Shown: in pieces, positions 7,297 to 15,218 of the stretch
Layout of the letters: every line of letters begins with the position of its first letter
Numbering within the stretch: the stretch's first letter is position 1
NCBI GenBank assembly: GCA_934718085.1
Contig: CAKUZL010000011.1
Span: forward strand, 1 to 49,609
Reading direction: 5' to 3'
Length of the DNA stretch: 49,609 nt
Source: an uncultured Candidatus Melainabacteria bacterium
GTDB lineage: Bacteria > Cyanobacteriota > Vampirovibrionia > Gastranaerophilales > Gastranaerophilaceae
Notes under the pieces: generated by a model
What the model saw: only the letters and a program-made list of their open reading frames with translations
What the model was told of the DNA's origin: nothing
The model's database searches: none
Program-made: the position numbers and the translations under genes

Positions 7297-8337
7297 TCAG
7301 TTGAAAAATTCAAGCATTTTATCGGCGGCAATTTTGACGATTTCGGGCGAAATATCTTTCATGCATTTTCCATTCAAGCGGCATTTTCGCTTCAATCCGC
7401 AGGGCATGCACGGCAAATTGGAATGGATTATGACGTTATTTTCGCCGAGAGCCTGCCATTTTTTGTATGACATCGGTCCGTAAAGCCCTATAACGGGGGT
7501 TCCGACGGACGACGCCATGTGCAGATTTCCCGAGTCATTGCCGATTAAAAATTTTGCACGCGAAATCAAAGCAAGACTTTCGCGCAACGTCAATTCTCCG
7601 CAAAAATCAAGCGGTTCGGACTTTAAAGGAGTTTTTGTCATCGAAAGAATTTCCGCATACGCCGATTTGTCGGACTTTGCACCCGTGAAGGCTACCCGCA
7701 CGTTTTTTTCGTTAATCAAATATTCGATAATTTCGGCAAAATTTTCTTTGCTCCACAATTTTCCGGGGTTTGTAGCGGTGGCGTGAACAACGACCAACGG
7801 AGCGTTTTCGGGATTTTTTTCTTTCAAAATTTTGTCGATGTTATTTTTTTCGTCATCCGTCAAAAAATTTTCCGGAACGGAAATCCGCACATCTGCGCCT
7901 TCGGCGCGCAAAACGTCCAAAAAGCAGTCAGCTTCGTGTTTTTCAAGGTCATAACCTACCTTTTTCGTCAACAGAAAACCGCGATGTTCGGTATCAAAAC
8001 CGACACGAACGGGAATTCCTGCCAAAAACGCAAGCGCCGCGCTCGAAAACGACCGTTTCAGAACGTACGCTTTGTCGTATTTTTCTGCCCGCAAAGATTT
8101 TACATACGAAAAAAAGCTTTTTTTCGCCGTTTTCCCGTTTTCGTACCTGTGTTTTCGGGTGGTGTCGAAATAAATGAAATTGTCGACATACGGGCATTTT
8201 TCGATAATTTCGCCCGACATCGGCGCAACAAGCATGTCGATTTGCGCGTCGGGGTACAAACCGCGCAAAGCCTTTAAAAACGGCAATGTCAGTATTGTGT
8301 CGCCGATAAATCTGTACCGCATTACCAAAATTTTCAT
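7297..8337 (-). CDS. Glycosyltransferase family 9 (ADP-heptose:LPS heptosyltransferase type)
   Basis: 346 residues, the usual length for WaaF/WaaC/RfaF-type enzymes. The N-terminal Rossmann fold begins MKILVMRYRFIGDTILTLPFL, which places the acceptor-side GD-x-I/V segment. The C-terminal domain has HATATNPGKLWSKENFAEII and the nucleotide-sugar segment LIGNDSGNLHMASSVGTPVIGLYGP (typical GNDSG-x-H-x-A). A CGLKRKCRLNGKCM cysteine cluster lies near the end, as in many heptosyltransferases. Its ATG overlaps the lpxK stop by 4 nt (ATGA), so it is translationally coupled. It would add a heptose or related sugar to the lipid A-core acceptor at the inner membrane. The exact acceptor is not known, so no waa letter is assigned. 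Confidence 0.9.
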   Translation of the reverse strand: MKILVMRYRFIGDTILTLPFLKALRGLYPDAQIDMLVAPMSGEIIEKCPYVDNFIYFDTTRKHRYENGKTAKKSFFSYVKSLRAEKYDKAYVLKRSFSSAALAFLAGIPVRVGFDTEHRGFLLTKKVGYDLEKHEADCFLDVLRAEGADVRISVPENFLTDDEKNNIDKILKEKNPENAPLVVVHATATNPGKLWSKENFAEIIEYLINEKNVRVAFTGAKSDKSAYAEILSMTKTPLKSEPLDFCGELTLRESLALISRAKFLIGNDSGNLHMASSVGTPVIGLYGPMSYKKWQALGENNVIIHSNLPCMPCGLKRKCRLNGKCMKDISPEIVKIAADKMLEFFN

Positions 8338-9392
8338 TTTCTCAAAATCTCCTCAATGTCCGCCACGGCAGACAGTTTCATAACATAAATTTCCACGTTT
8401 CCGGTGTTTTTCGCCAAGCGCGAAATTTTAACCGCGTCTTTTTCGGTCGTGACAAGGCACGCATAATTGTTGTCCGCCGCCTTTATCAGGTAATTTACGT
8501 CCTCTTCGGTGTACTCGTGATGATCGGGAAACGAAACTTTTCCCGTGAACAAAAAATCGCCGCGAACAAAATCGTAAAAATTTTCGGGCTGACCTATTGC
8601 GCAAAAAGCTATCGCCCGTTTGTTTTCAGGGTCAACGGGTTCACCCGTCGTCAAATTCGTATAGCGTTCCGGCGTCATTTGGCAAAGGAAAATCGGTTTT
8701 TTGCAGCGTTTTTCAAGCGTTTCGCAATATTTTAGCGCGTATTCGTTACTTGCGGATTTATTCGTCACGACAATTTTATCGGCACGTGAAATCCCCGAAA
8801 AGCTTTCCCTCAAAGGTCCCGCGGGCAACAATTTTTCGTTTCCGAACCCGTTCAGTCCGTCACACAAAACCAAATCGATATCTCGGTGCAAAGCCCTGTG
8901 TTGAAAGGCATCGTCGGCTATTATAACGTCACAACCCGCTTCTTTGGCAAATTTCGCCGATTTTTTTCTTGACGCGCACGTCAAAACGTAAGCCCCCGGA
9001 CAGTTTTGGGCAAGCCAAAAAGGTTCGTCGCCTGCTTCGGATGCTTCGTAAAAAATTTTCGTTCCGTCGGAAATAACGTTGACATCCTTCGAATTCAGGC
9101 TTCCTCCGTATCCGCGCGAAATGACGGCGGGTCTGAAACCCTTGTTCAGATAAAATCGCACCAATTCTTTCACGAACGGCGTTTTACCGACTCCGCCCGT
9201 CGTAAGATTTCCGACACTGACGGTGAAAACTCCGCTATTATAAGCCTTTAAGATATTTTTGTCATACAAAAAATTTCTGACGGACGTAACAATTCCGTAT
9301 GGCACCGAAAATATCGAAAGCCCCTTTATAATGAGGCTTTCGAAGAAATTCGGAGTTTTTTCGTAATGAAGTTTTGTAAAGAAAGTTTTCAT
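8334..9392 (-). CDS. lpxK: Tetraacyldisaccharide 4'-kinase
   Basis: 352 residues, close to the family's usual ~330-350. LpxK phosphorylates the 4' position of the lipid A disaccharide at the inner membrane using ATP. Diagnostic features are a membrane-associated N-terminal helix (SIFSVPYGIVTSVRNFLYD) and the P-loop NLTTGGVGKTPFVKEL with GGVGKT at about residues 66-71. ISRGYGG, IIADDAFQHRAL with the catalytic DD-x-x-Q pattern, LPAGPLRE and the C-terminal TTEKDAVK follow. It sits 4 bp after mlaD and overlaps the following glycosyltransferase by 4 nt, so lipid transport, lipid A phosphorylation and core glycosylation appear to be in one transcript. Confidence 0.95.
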   Translation of the reverse strand: MKTFFTKLHYEKTPNFFESLIIKGLSIFSVPYGIVTSVRNFLYDKNILKAYNSGVFTVSVGNLTTGGVGKTPFVKELVRFYLNKGFRPAVISRGYGGSLNSKDVNVISDGTKIFYEASEAGDEPFWLAQNCPGAYVLTCASRKKSAKFAKEAGCDVIIADDAFQHRALHRDIDLVLCDGLNGFGNEKLLPAGPLRESFSGISRADKIVVTNKSASNEYALKYCETLEKRCKKPIFLCQMTPERYTNLTTGEPVDPENKRAIAFCAIGQPENFYDFVRGDFLFTGKVSFPDHHEYTEEDVNYLIKAADNNYACLVTTEKDAVKISRLAKNTGNVEIYVMKLSAVADIEEILRK

Positions 9393-9396
9393 GGGT

Positions 9397-10761
9397 TCAG
9401 AATATCAATCTCCACAGTAAAAATCTTTTATTGAGTCTTGTCGAGAATTTTTTGAGGTTTGCGGCGGTTGCTTCGACGTCTTTGACCGATTGTTTGATTT
9501 CTTCGCGTTGGTCTTCGGTCGCGTAGTTTACGGTATCGAGGGTTATCGTAAGTTTGCAAATCGCCGTATTCAGGTTGGTTACGGTTTCCTGTATCGATTT
9601 TTTAAGTTTTTCGTCTTTGGTCATATCGTTGACGTACGCGGAAATTTCGGAAACATTTTTCGCGGTAATCGACAAATCTTTAATCATTTGTTGAGTATCG
9701 GGGTCTTTAAGCAGCGTATTCATTTGTCCCGAAAGCTTTCCTACGTTTTCGACCGTCGTTGTCACGTTTTCGGCAAATTTTTCGTCGTCGGTGATTTTGA
9801 CGACGGTATCCGCGATTTTATTGAGTTTGGAGGTAAGTTCGTTTGCGTTTGCGGAAAGCGTCATGAGTTCGGATTTTGAAGTATCGAGAAGCGCGTTGGC
9901 TTTATCGATGGTCGTATTCGCGTTATTTGTAAGACTTTCGAGGCTTTTAACCGTTTTTTTGATATCGTTCATCACGTCGTCGGACAAAATGTACGAAAGT
10001 TTTTCGTTGGTGACGGCAAGAGCAGTCGCCGAGCGGTATTGCAACGCCATGAAGTCCGAAATTCTCATAGGTTCGATGATTGTGTATTTGCACGCGGTTT
10101 TTGGGAGCTTGGGCTGTAAACCGTTTACGGACGCGAGTCTGAGCTTGGTTTCGCCTTTTGAAACAACCGCCTTGCCTTTGAGCAGATCGGGCATTATCAC
10201 GCCCGGCTTAATGATTGTATAACCCGCTTTGTACGCGTATTTCGTACCGATTTCGTTTGCGATTTCGGGGTCGAGAGTTCTTGTTTCGACGATTTCGACG
10301 CTTTTTACGACGCCGACGTCTTTGTAATCGTCTTCGATGAAGGTTTCAACTTTATCTCCGACGTTCAGAAGTTTTTTGCGCGAGCCGTCAAACGGAACGT
10401 ACAAAGAGACGAGTTTCGGCGGAGTGACTTCGAGGAAGAGTTCTCCGATAATTCCGGATTGTTGAATGGAAAGCGTTGACGCTTCGGGAATTCTGATGTT
10501 CGGTTCGGTTATGACGAATTTCACTTCGACATAGCTGTTGTCTTGAGAAATTTTCGGGGTAAGACTTTCGACCTGCCCGATTCTGACACCCATCATTTGA
10601 ACGCCGGAACCCGCCCGAAGCCCGTTTATGTCCTTAAAAGCCACCGTAATTCTTTCGCCGCTCGATATCGAACGTCCCTTGACCCACAAAACCGTGAAAA
10701 TAAGTATTACTATTGCAATTATCGTTAATAATCCGACTTTTAATCCTGAAGAAAATTTCAT
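9397..10761 (-). CDS. mlaD: MlaD/MCE-family lipid-binding protein (long form)
   Basis: A 454-residue protein with one N-terminal membrane helix (residues ~7-28). An MlaD/MCE barrel domain spans about residues 35-115 (VAFKDINGLRAGSGVQMMGVRIGQVESL...GIIGELFLEVTPP). A second stretch follows (residues ~125-230). The long helical C-terminal region (~250-430) is rich in heptad-like Asn/Thr/Leu repeats, of the kind that forms helical tubes or coiled coils. E. coli MlaD is under half this length, so this is a long MCE form. A GAAAAGGAAAAATT ribosome binding site precedes the ATG. It forms the periplasmic lipid-binding part of an ABC transporter with the adjacent MlaF and MlaE. The direction of lipid movement cannot be told. 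Confidence 0.92.
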   Translation of the reverse strand: MKFSSGLKVGLLTIIAIVILIFTVLWVKGRSISSGERITVAFKDINGLRAGSGVQMMGVRIGQVESLTPKISQDNSYVEVKFVITEPNIRIPEASTLSIQQSGIIGELFLEVTPPKLVSLYVPFDGSRKKLLNVGDKVETFIEDDYKDVGVVKSVEIVETRTLDPEIANEIGTKYAYKAGYTIIKPGVIMPDLLKGKAVVSKGETKLRLASVNGLQPKLPKTACKYTIIEPMRISDFMALQYRSATALAVTNEKLSYILSDDVMNDIKKTVKSLESLTNNANTTIDKANALLDTSKSELMTLSANANELTSKLNKIADTVVKITDDEKFAENVTTTVENVGKLSGQMNTLLKDPDTQQMIKDLSITAKNVSEISAYVNDMTKDEKLKKSIQETVTNLNTAICKLTITLDTVNYATEDQREEIKQSVKDVEATAANLKKFSTRLNKRFLLWRLIF

Positions 10762-10802
10762 AATTTTTCCTTTTCTTTTTCGTTCAATCTTTCAACTTTC
10801 CG

Positions 10803-11525
10803 TTAAATGTTTATTTTCATCGGACCTTCGGGGGAAGCATCCGCAAATTGTTTGGTATAAGGCGTTTTGCCCTCAAAAAGCTCCGTCGGGGTGCCTTCGA
10901 ATACGATTTTGCCGTTGTAGAGCATTATAACCCTGTCGGCGCAGCGTTTTATGGTCGAAGGTTGGTGAGTCACGACGATGGAGGTCGAGCCCGTTTCTTT
11001 TCGAAGTCTGACGATGTAATCCTCGATAATCGTTGACGCCACGGGGTCAAGCCCCGCAGTGGGTTCGTCGTACAAAATCAACTCCGGCTCGGTGACAATT
11101 GCCCGCGCAAAGCTTACGCGCTTTTGCATTCCGCCCGAAAGCTCGTAGGGGAACTTGTTTTCGATGTTGCTCAAGCCCACCGTTTCGAGTTTTTTCGCGA
11201 CAAGTTCTTTAAGCTCGGCTTTTGTATATTTTCCGCGATATTCTTTTCGCTCCTGCAACGCGAACGTAATGTTGTCGAAAATGTTAAGCGAATCGAACAA
11301 CGCCGAATACTGGAAAACCATTGCGACATCGCCGGGTTTGTCGAAAATAATTTCACCGGAGTCGGGTTCGATGAGGTTTGTGATAAGCTTGAGAACCGTA
11401 CTTTTCCCCGAGCCGCTGAACCCTACCAACGCAAGGATTTCCCCGTCTTCGACCGAAAAAGATATTCCGTCGAGGACAGTTTTATCGTAAAAAGATTTTT
11501 TTAAATTTTTTATTTGTACGGACAT
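10803..11525 (-). CDS. mlaF: MlaF-type ABC transporter ATPase
   Basis: 240 residues with the full ABC set: Walker A GFSGSGKST (residues ~35-43), Q-loop MVFQYSALFDSL, signature LSGGMQKRVSFARA, Walker B LILYDEPTAGLDPV and the switch histidine in VVTHQ. LSGGMQKR followed by A(I)V-x-EPELILYDEPTAGLDPV is typical of the MlaF/TTG2A lipid-transport ATPases rather than of sugar or peptide importers. It energises MlaE at the inner membrane. AAAGGAAG lies about 14 nt upstream of the start. The gene sits between mlaE and mlaD in the same orientation. Confidence 0.95.
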   Translation of the reverse strand: MSVQIKNLKKSFYDKTVLDGISFSVEDGEILALVGFSGSGKSTVLKLITNLIEPDSGEIIFDKPGDVAMVFQYSALFDSLNIFDNITFALQERKEYRGKYTKAELKELVAKKLETVGLSNIENKFPYELSGGMQKRVSFARAIVTEPELILYDEPTAGLDPVASTIIEDYIVRLRKETGSTSIVVTHQPSTIKRCADRVIMLYNGKIVFEGTPTELFEGKTPYTKQFADASPEGPMKINI

Positions 11526-11547
11526 TTTTGAGATTTCTTCCTTTTGT

Positions 11548-12360
11548 TTAAAAATAGAACAGCAGCGCGAAAACGGAGTCTATGATTACAATTGCGATAA
11601 AAGACCAAACCACCGCTTTTGTTGTCGCTTCGCCCACGCTTTTTGCGCCTCCGTTTGCGTCATACCCGCAACTCGAACTTATAAGCGCGATTGCGGCTCC
11701 GAAGCACGAAGCTTTCAGGCACATAATTCCGATATCGCGGTTGTACAAGCCGATTTTAACCGAGGTGACGAAGTTAAGTCCGCTGATTTCGGGGCAAGTC
11801 AGCGACGTGACGAGCCCGCCCGCGAGAATTCCGACAGTCGACGAAATCACGGTCACCAAAGGCATCATAAGCATGCCCGCCAAAATCCGGGGGACGAACA
11901 AATATTGAAGAGGATCGACTTTGAGTACTTTCATTGCCGAAACCTGGTCGGTGACTTTCATGGTAGCGATTTCCGCCGCCATTGAGGAGCCTATCATCGA
12001 GATAATCGCAAAACCGGTCATAATCGCGCCGATTTCGCGAACCGTAACCAGCGCAAGGAGCATGCCGATATAGTTTCCGCCGCCCTGCTTGACCATTTCG
12101 GGTGCAATCTGAACGGCAAGAATGACCGAAGTCATCGACACGATTGTAAGGGTTATCGGCAGCGAATCCACCGCAAATCGCGAGGATTGCTCTATCAAAT
12201 GCGCGAACGATATCCTTCCGCGCACGATGTACATCAGAGCGTGCGCAAGCCTTATGACCATATATCCGATTGTTTCGAGGAATTCGAACAACTTGTTCCT
12301 GAAAAATTTCAACACGGTCAACGATATCGTTCTTTTTATAAAATGCGCTGATATTTCCAT
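11548..12360 (-). CDS. mlaE: MlaE/YrbE-type ABC transporter permease
   Basis: 270 residues, the usual MlaE/TGD1 length. An amphipathic N-terminal region is followed by five or so membrane segments. These include PITLTIVSMTSVILAVQIAP, the conserved TVREIGAIMTGFAIISMIGSSMAAEIATMKVTDQVSAM loop with its E-(I/A)-x-T-M-K-V core that contacts the ATPase, and C-terminal VVWSFIAIVIIDSVFALLFYF. It lies 15 bp after the Opp-type ATPase gene. The ATG has no strong ribosome binding site, so translation may depend on coupling to that gene. Confidence 0.94.
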   Translation of the reverse strand: MEISAHFIKRTISLTVLKFFRNKLFEFLETIGYMVIRLAHALMYIVRGRISFAHLIEQSSRFAVDSLPITLTIVSMTSVILAVQIAPEMVKQGGGNYIGMLLALVTVREIGAIMTGFAIISMIGSSMAAEIATMKVTDQVSAMKVLKVDPLQYLFVPRILAGMLMMPLVTVISSTVGILAGGLVTSLTCPEISGLNFVTSVKIGLYNRDIGIMCLKASCFGAAIALISSSCGYDANGGAKSVGEATTKAVVWSFIAIVIIDSVFALLFYF

Positions 12361-12375
12361 TGAAATAATTTTACA

Positions 12376-13341
12376 TTAAGAGCCTTTTTTTTTCAAACCC
12401 TCATATATACGACATTTTACACTGTGCGTCGGTGTCACGGAAATATTTTGAAGCCCTTTTTCGAGGCATGCACGGCGTCTGTAGGGACAAGAACTTTCAA
12501 ACGCGCAACCCTCGGGCAAATCAAGCGGAGAAGGCATTTCGCCCTCGTATTCTTCAAAAGTTTTTTTCTCGCGGGAAATTTTCGGCGCGGCTTTTATGAG
12601 CATTCTCGTGTACGGATGCAGCGGATTTTCGAAGATTTCGGAGTTCAAGCCCTCTTCGACGACCTTTCCGCAATACAAAACCGCCGTTTTGTCGCACAAA
12701 TTCCGAATTACGCTCAGGTCGTGAGAAATGAACAACATCGTCAATCCGAGCTCGTTTTTCAAATCTTTCAAAAGATTTATTATCTGAGCCCGAATGCTTA
12801 CGTCAAGCGCGCTTACGGGCTCGTCCGCAACAATGAATTTCGGTTTTTGAATTATCGCCGCCGCAATCGCTATCCGTTGCCGCTGTCCGCCCGAAAACTC
12901 GTGAGGATAAAGCCTCAACGACCCTTTGTCGACGCCCGTGAGCTCGCAAACCTCCTCAATTCGACGGTTTATCTCCTTTTTGTCCCGAACCCCGTGCACG
13001 AGCAAAGGTTCCTTCAAAAAGTCGAAAACAGTCATTGACGGCGTCAAAGCCGCATACGGATTTTGAAATATCATCTGCGCGATTTTTGAATAATCCTTGA
13101 TTTCATCGATATTTACGCCTTTATACAAAATTTGTCCGCCCGTCGGCTTCAACAACTTGAGCATGCTCTTTCCGATTGTCGATTTTCCGCACCCCGACTC
13201 GCCCGCAAGCCCGAAAATCTCGCCTTCTTCAACAGCAAGAGTTACGTCGTTTACGGCTTTCACGTAACCTTTTATCCCGCCGAACGCCGTTTTCACGGGA
13301 TATTCGACCCTTAAATTCCGTATTTCGAAAATCTTCGCCAT
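12376..13341 (-). CDS. Oligopeptide/dipeptide ABC transporter ATPase (OppF/DppF type)
   Basis: 321 residues from the ATG at 13341, with Walker A GESGCGKST, signature FSGGQRQRIAIAAAI, Walker B FIVADEPVSALDVSI and H-loop LFISHD. The C-terminal oligopeptide-binding extension is intact (NPLHPYTRMLIKAAP, then a Cys-containing CAFESSCPYRRRAC segment), which marks the Opp/Dpp/nickel subfamily. Such ATPases normally work with a second ATPase, two permeases and a binding protein, none of which is in this window. Here it heads an operon of lipid-transport and lipid A genes. A GTG five codons upstream (13356) is an alternative start. A -10-like TATAAT lies so close to the ATG that the message may be leaderless. 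Confidence 0.9.
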   Translation of the reverse strand: MAKIFEIRNLRVEYPVKTAFGGIKGYVKAVNDVTLAVEEGEIFGLAGESGCGKSTIGKSMLKLLKPTGGQILYKGVNIDEIKDYSKIAQMIFQNPYAALTPSMTVFDFLKEPLLVHGVRDKKEINRRIEEVCELTGVDKGSLRLYPHEFSGGQRQRIAIAAAIIQKPKFIVADEPVSALDVSIRAQIINLLKDLKNELGLTMLFISHDLSVIRNLCDKTAVLYCGKVVEEGLNSEIFENPLHPYTRMLIKAAPKISREKKTFEEYEGEMPSPLDLPEGCAFESSCPYRRRACLEKGLQNISVTPTHSVKCRIYEGLKKKGS

Positions 13342-13347
13342 GCCTTC

Positions 13348-13375
13348 ATTATACACAAATCAGAACCTTTTGCAC
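13348..13375 (-). promoter_or_regulatory. Candidate promoter for the opp-mla-lpxK operon
   Basis: On the minus strand a perfect TATAAT (13348-13353) is preceded by TGTG (extended -10) and, 16 bp upstream, by GTGCAA. Transcription from it would start at or next to the ATG at 13341. Confidence 0.45.
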
Positions 13376-13455
13376 CCTCCCCTCGGGCGGATTTTAAACT
13401 TTTTGCAACAAATCCCGAGGTTTTGTCCTTGCGAAGTTTTCATGTTTCAAATATC

Positions 13456-13695
13456 ATGTCGATTACTATGGGAAAATGTATCAAAAGAACTTTGAACAAA
13501 TCGTTAAAATCTACCGTTCTCAAGCGGGAAGAAGCCGTTTGCGCCGTTCTTGCCGCGTTGAAATCGGGAAATATCGGTTCCGAAATCCGAAAGCTTCTGG
13601 TTCTTTTCGGTCTGACCCCCGAAGAGCTTGCCGAATCGGGCGCAACATACGAACAGCTCGAATTTTTGAAACAAAATTGTAAAGCCGATTTTTAA
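13456..13695 (+). CDS. Small hypothetical protein
   Basis: A frame of 79 residues from the ATG at 13456. Alternatives are an ATG at 13468 and a TTG at 13423, and none has a good Shine-Dalgarno. The sequence looks coding: basic at the start (KRTLNKSLKSTVLKREEAV), then helical and acidic (ALKSGNIGSEIRKLLVLFGLTPEELAESGATYEQLEFLKQ). No family is recognised. It is divergent from the opp-mla operon and 160 bp before the ribbon-helix-helix gene. It could be a regulator-sized protein of this lineage. Confidence 0.55.
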   Translation: MSITMGKCIKRTLNKSLKSTVLKREEAVCAVLAALKSGNIGSEIRKLLVLFGLTPEELAESGATYEQLEFLKQNCKADF

Positions 13696-13857
13696 CAACG
13701 TAAACTTTTGTAAACATGAATTTTTCCTTGTATTTGCTGGATTTGTGTACATTTTAGCGAAAAAATATATATCAAATATGGCAATTTTTGTCGTGTCGGT
13801 GTTTTTATATAGGTAAGAAAGACAAAGCATGTCAGACGAAGAAAAGGAGATACATTT

Positions 13858-14046
13858 ATGGCAAGGGTCTTGATTTCTATGCCGGAAGAGTTTTTGAACC
13901 GCATCGACAGCGTTGCGGAAGGCGAAAGTCGTTCGAGAAGCGAGCTCATTCGCGAAGCTTTGAGAGTGTACATCAATCGTCGTAACGTTGTGGTCGGAAC
14001 GAACGCTCAAAGAAATGCGGAGATACTGGAATCTCTGCTTTCCTGA
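13858..14046 (+). CDS. Ribbon-helix-helix (CopG/RHH_1) DNA-binding protein
   Basis: 62 residues beginning MARVLISMPEEFLNRID, a classic RHH beta strand. Helix A (VAEGESRSRSELIREAL) follows, with the S-R-S-E-L-I-R-E-A turn that defines the family, then RVYINRR. A strong AAAGGAGA ribosome binding site lies 7 nt upstream. Proteins of this type bind DNA as dimers and are often antitoxins or autorepressors. No toxin gene is adjacent, so a stand-alone regulator is more likely. A hairpin follows the stop codon. Confidence 0.88.
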   Translation: MARVLISMPEEFLNRIDSVAEGESRSRSELIREALRVYINRRNVVVGTNAQRNAEILESLLS

Positions 14047-14059
14047 CAATTTTCGATTG

Positions 14060-14092
14060 GACGGAGAGCGCTTTTAAAGGGGGCTCTCCGTC
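14060..14092 (+). terminator. Hairpin after the RHH gene
   Basis: A 10-bp perfect stem, GACGGAGAGC / GCTCTCCGTC, with a 13-nt loop. It has no T-run, so termination may be inefficient and the downstream gene may share this transcript. Confidence 0.55.
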
Positions 14093-14135
14093 GTAATTCG
14101 AAAAATCAACGAAACAAAAGAAAGAACGGATTATT

Positions 14136-14987
14136 ATGAGTATCAATTCGCCGGGCGGATTAAGCTCGTTGCCGCCGGTCGGTGTCGGACTTTACTCGCG
14201 CATGTATGACGCGCAGGAGTTCGGAAAACACACCGCTCCCGGGAGCAACACGCCGCCTCCACAATTGAATAACAGTCACATGCTCCGAAACGGACTGATT
14301 TTGTCCGCGGCAGCTCTCACGGTCGCCGCTTTGTTCAAAGGTCGCGGGGTCGGAAAAGAATTCAACAAACTCGTCGACGCCTGCAAAACGGTTTTCACGG
14401 GCACAAAGCCCGACAACATCATAAAAAAAGCCGCCGAAGAAGCCTCGGAAAATTCGGGGTTTTGGAGTTCCGTCGGTCAAAAAATCAAAAACGCGTGGGA
14501 TTCGTTCTTAAATATTTTTTCGAAATCCGAAGATCAAGCCGTCGCGAAAATGCCTTTTGCCGACAGATTGGCGGGTGTAAAAGACAGTGCGTCGGGATTT
14601 TGGGACTCCCTGGTCGACAACACGAAAGAACTTTTTAAATTCGGAGAATCGGGCGACCGCTTCCCCGGACTGAAACAGCAGCTCGAAAACGTCGGATTGA
14701 AACCGACTGCACAAGAAGCCGAAAATATGAAACAATACAGCTCCATGGACAAGGTAAAAATTTGGACGGGAGCAATAATGGATTTCTTTGAAAATCTTTT
14801 CTCCAAAACCGTTGACGCAAGCGGAAACGAAATAAAAAATGCGGCGCGCGGACTTACGAAAGGCACATTGATTGCGGGCGGAGTAATTGCGGGCACGGGC
14901 ATGGCGTTGAACATTTGCGACAATGTTACGGCAAAAAATTACGTCGAAGCAAAGAAGCGCGAAACTCAATTAAACGGGCTGTTTTAA
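14136..14987 (+). CDS. Unrecognised protein with two membrane segments
   Basis: 283 residues with no family I recognise. The N-terminus is Gly/Pro/Ser-rich and disordered-looking (residues 1-48). A membrane helix follows (NGLILSAAALTVAALFKG, ~53-70), then a long amphipathic helical middle with repeated aromatic-rich F-W-x-S segments (SGFWSSVGQKIKNAWDSF; SGFWDSLVDNTKELFKF). A glycine-rich hydrophobic stretch lies near the end (GTLIAGGVIAGTGMALNI, ~243-260). The layout resembles the 526-residue protein at 19024: disordered start, one helix, amphipathic middle, glycine-rich end. They may belong to one lineage-specific family. No enzyme motif is visible. Confidence 0.72.
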   Translation: MSINSPGGLSSLPPVGVGLYSRMYDAQEFGKHTAPGSNTPPPQLNNSHMLRNGLILSAAALTVAALFKGRGVGKEFNKLVDACKTVFTGTKPDNIIKKAAEEASENSGFWSSVGQKIKNAWDSFLNIFSKSEDQAVAKMPFADRLAGVKDSASGFWDSLVDNTKELFKFGESGDRFPGLKQQLENVGLKPTAQEAENMKQYSSMDKVKIWTGAIMDFFENLFSKTVDASGNEIKNAARGLTKGTLIAGGVIAGTGMALNICDNVTAKNYVEAKKRETQLNGLF

Positions 14988-15017
14988 CGGGTTTAAACGG
15001 GTTCGGTCATCAGGACA

Positions 15018-15042
15018 AAAGCGGTAAAAGTCCGCTATTTTT
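15018..15042 (+). terminator. Rho-independent terminator
   Basis: AGCGG-taaaagt-CCGCT stem-loop followed by ATTTTT, 30 bp after the stop codon at 14987. Confidence 0.7.
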
Positions 15043-15218
15043 GAGGTTATGCGGCTGTTTTGCGGCAAACCACCGTTCGACAGGCGTTTGAAAAAGCCGC
15101 AAAGTTTGTCGACTCCGAGTAAAAAGCCGATTGTTTGAGAAACAGAAAACCGTCTTCGCGGGTTACGTTTTTAAAATATCAAAAAGTCGTGAAGAAGCTT
15201 TTTGTCTCGGTTTATCCG

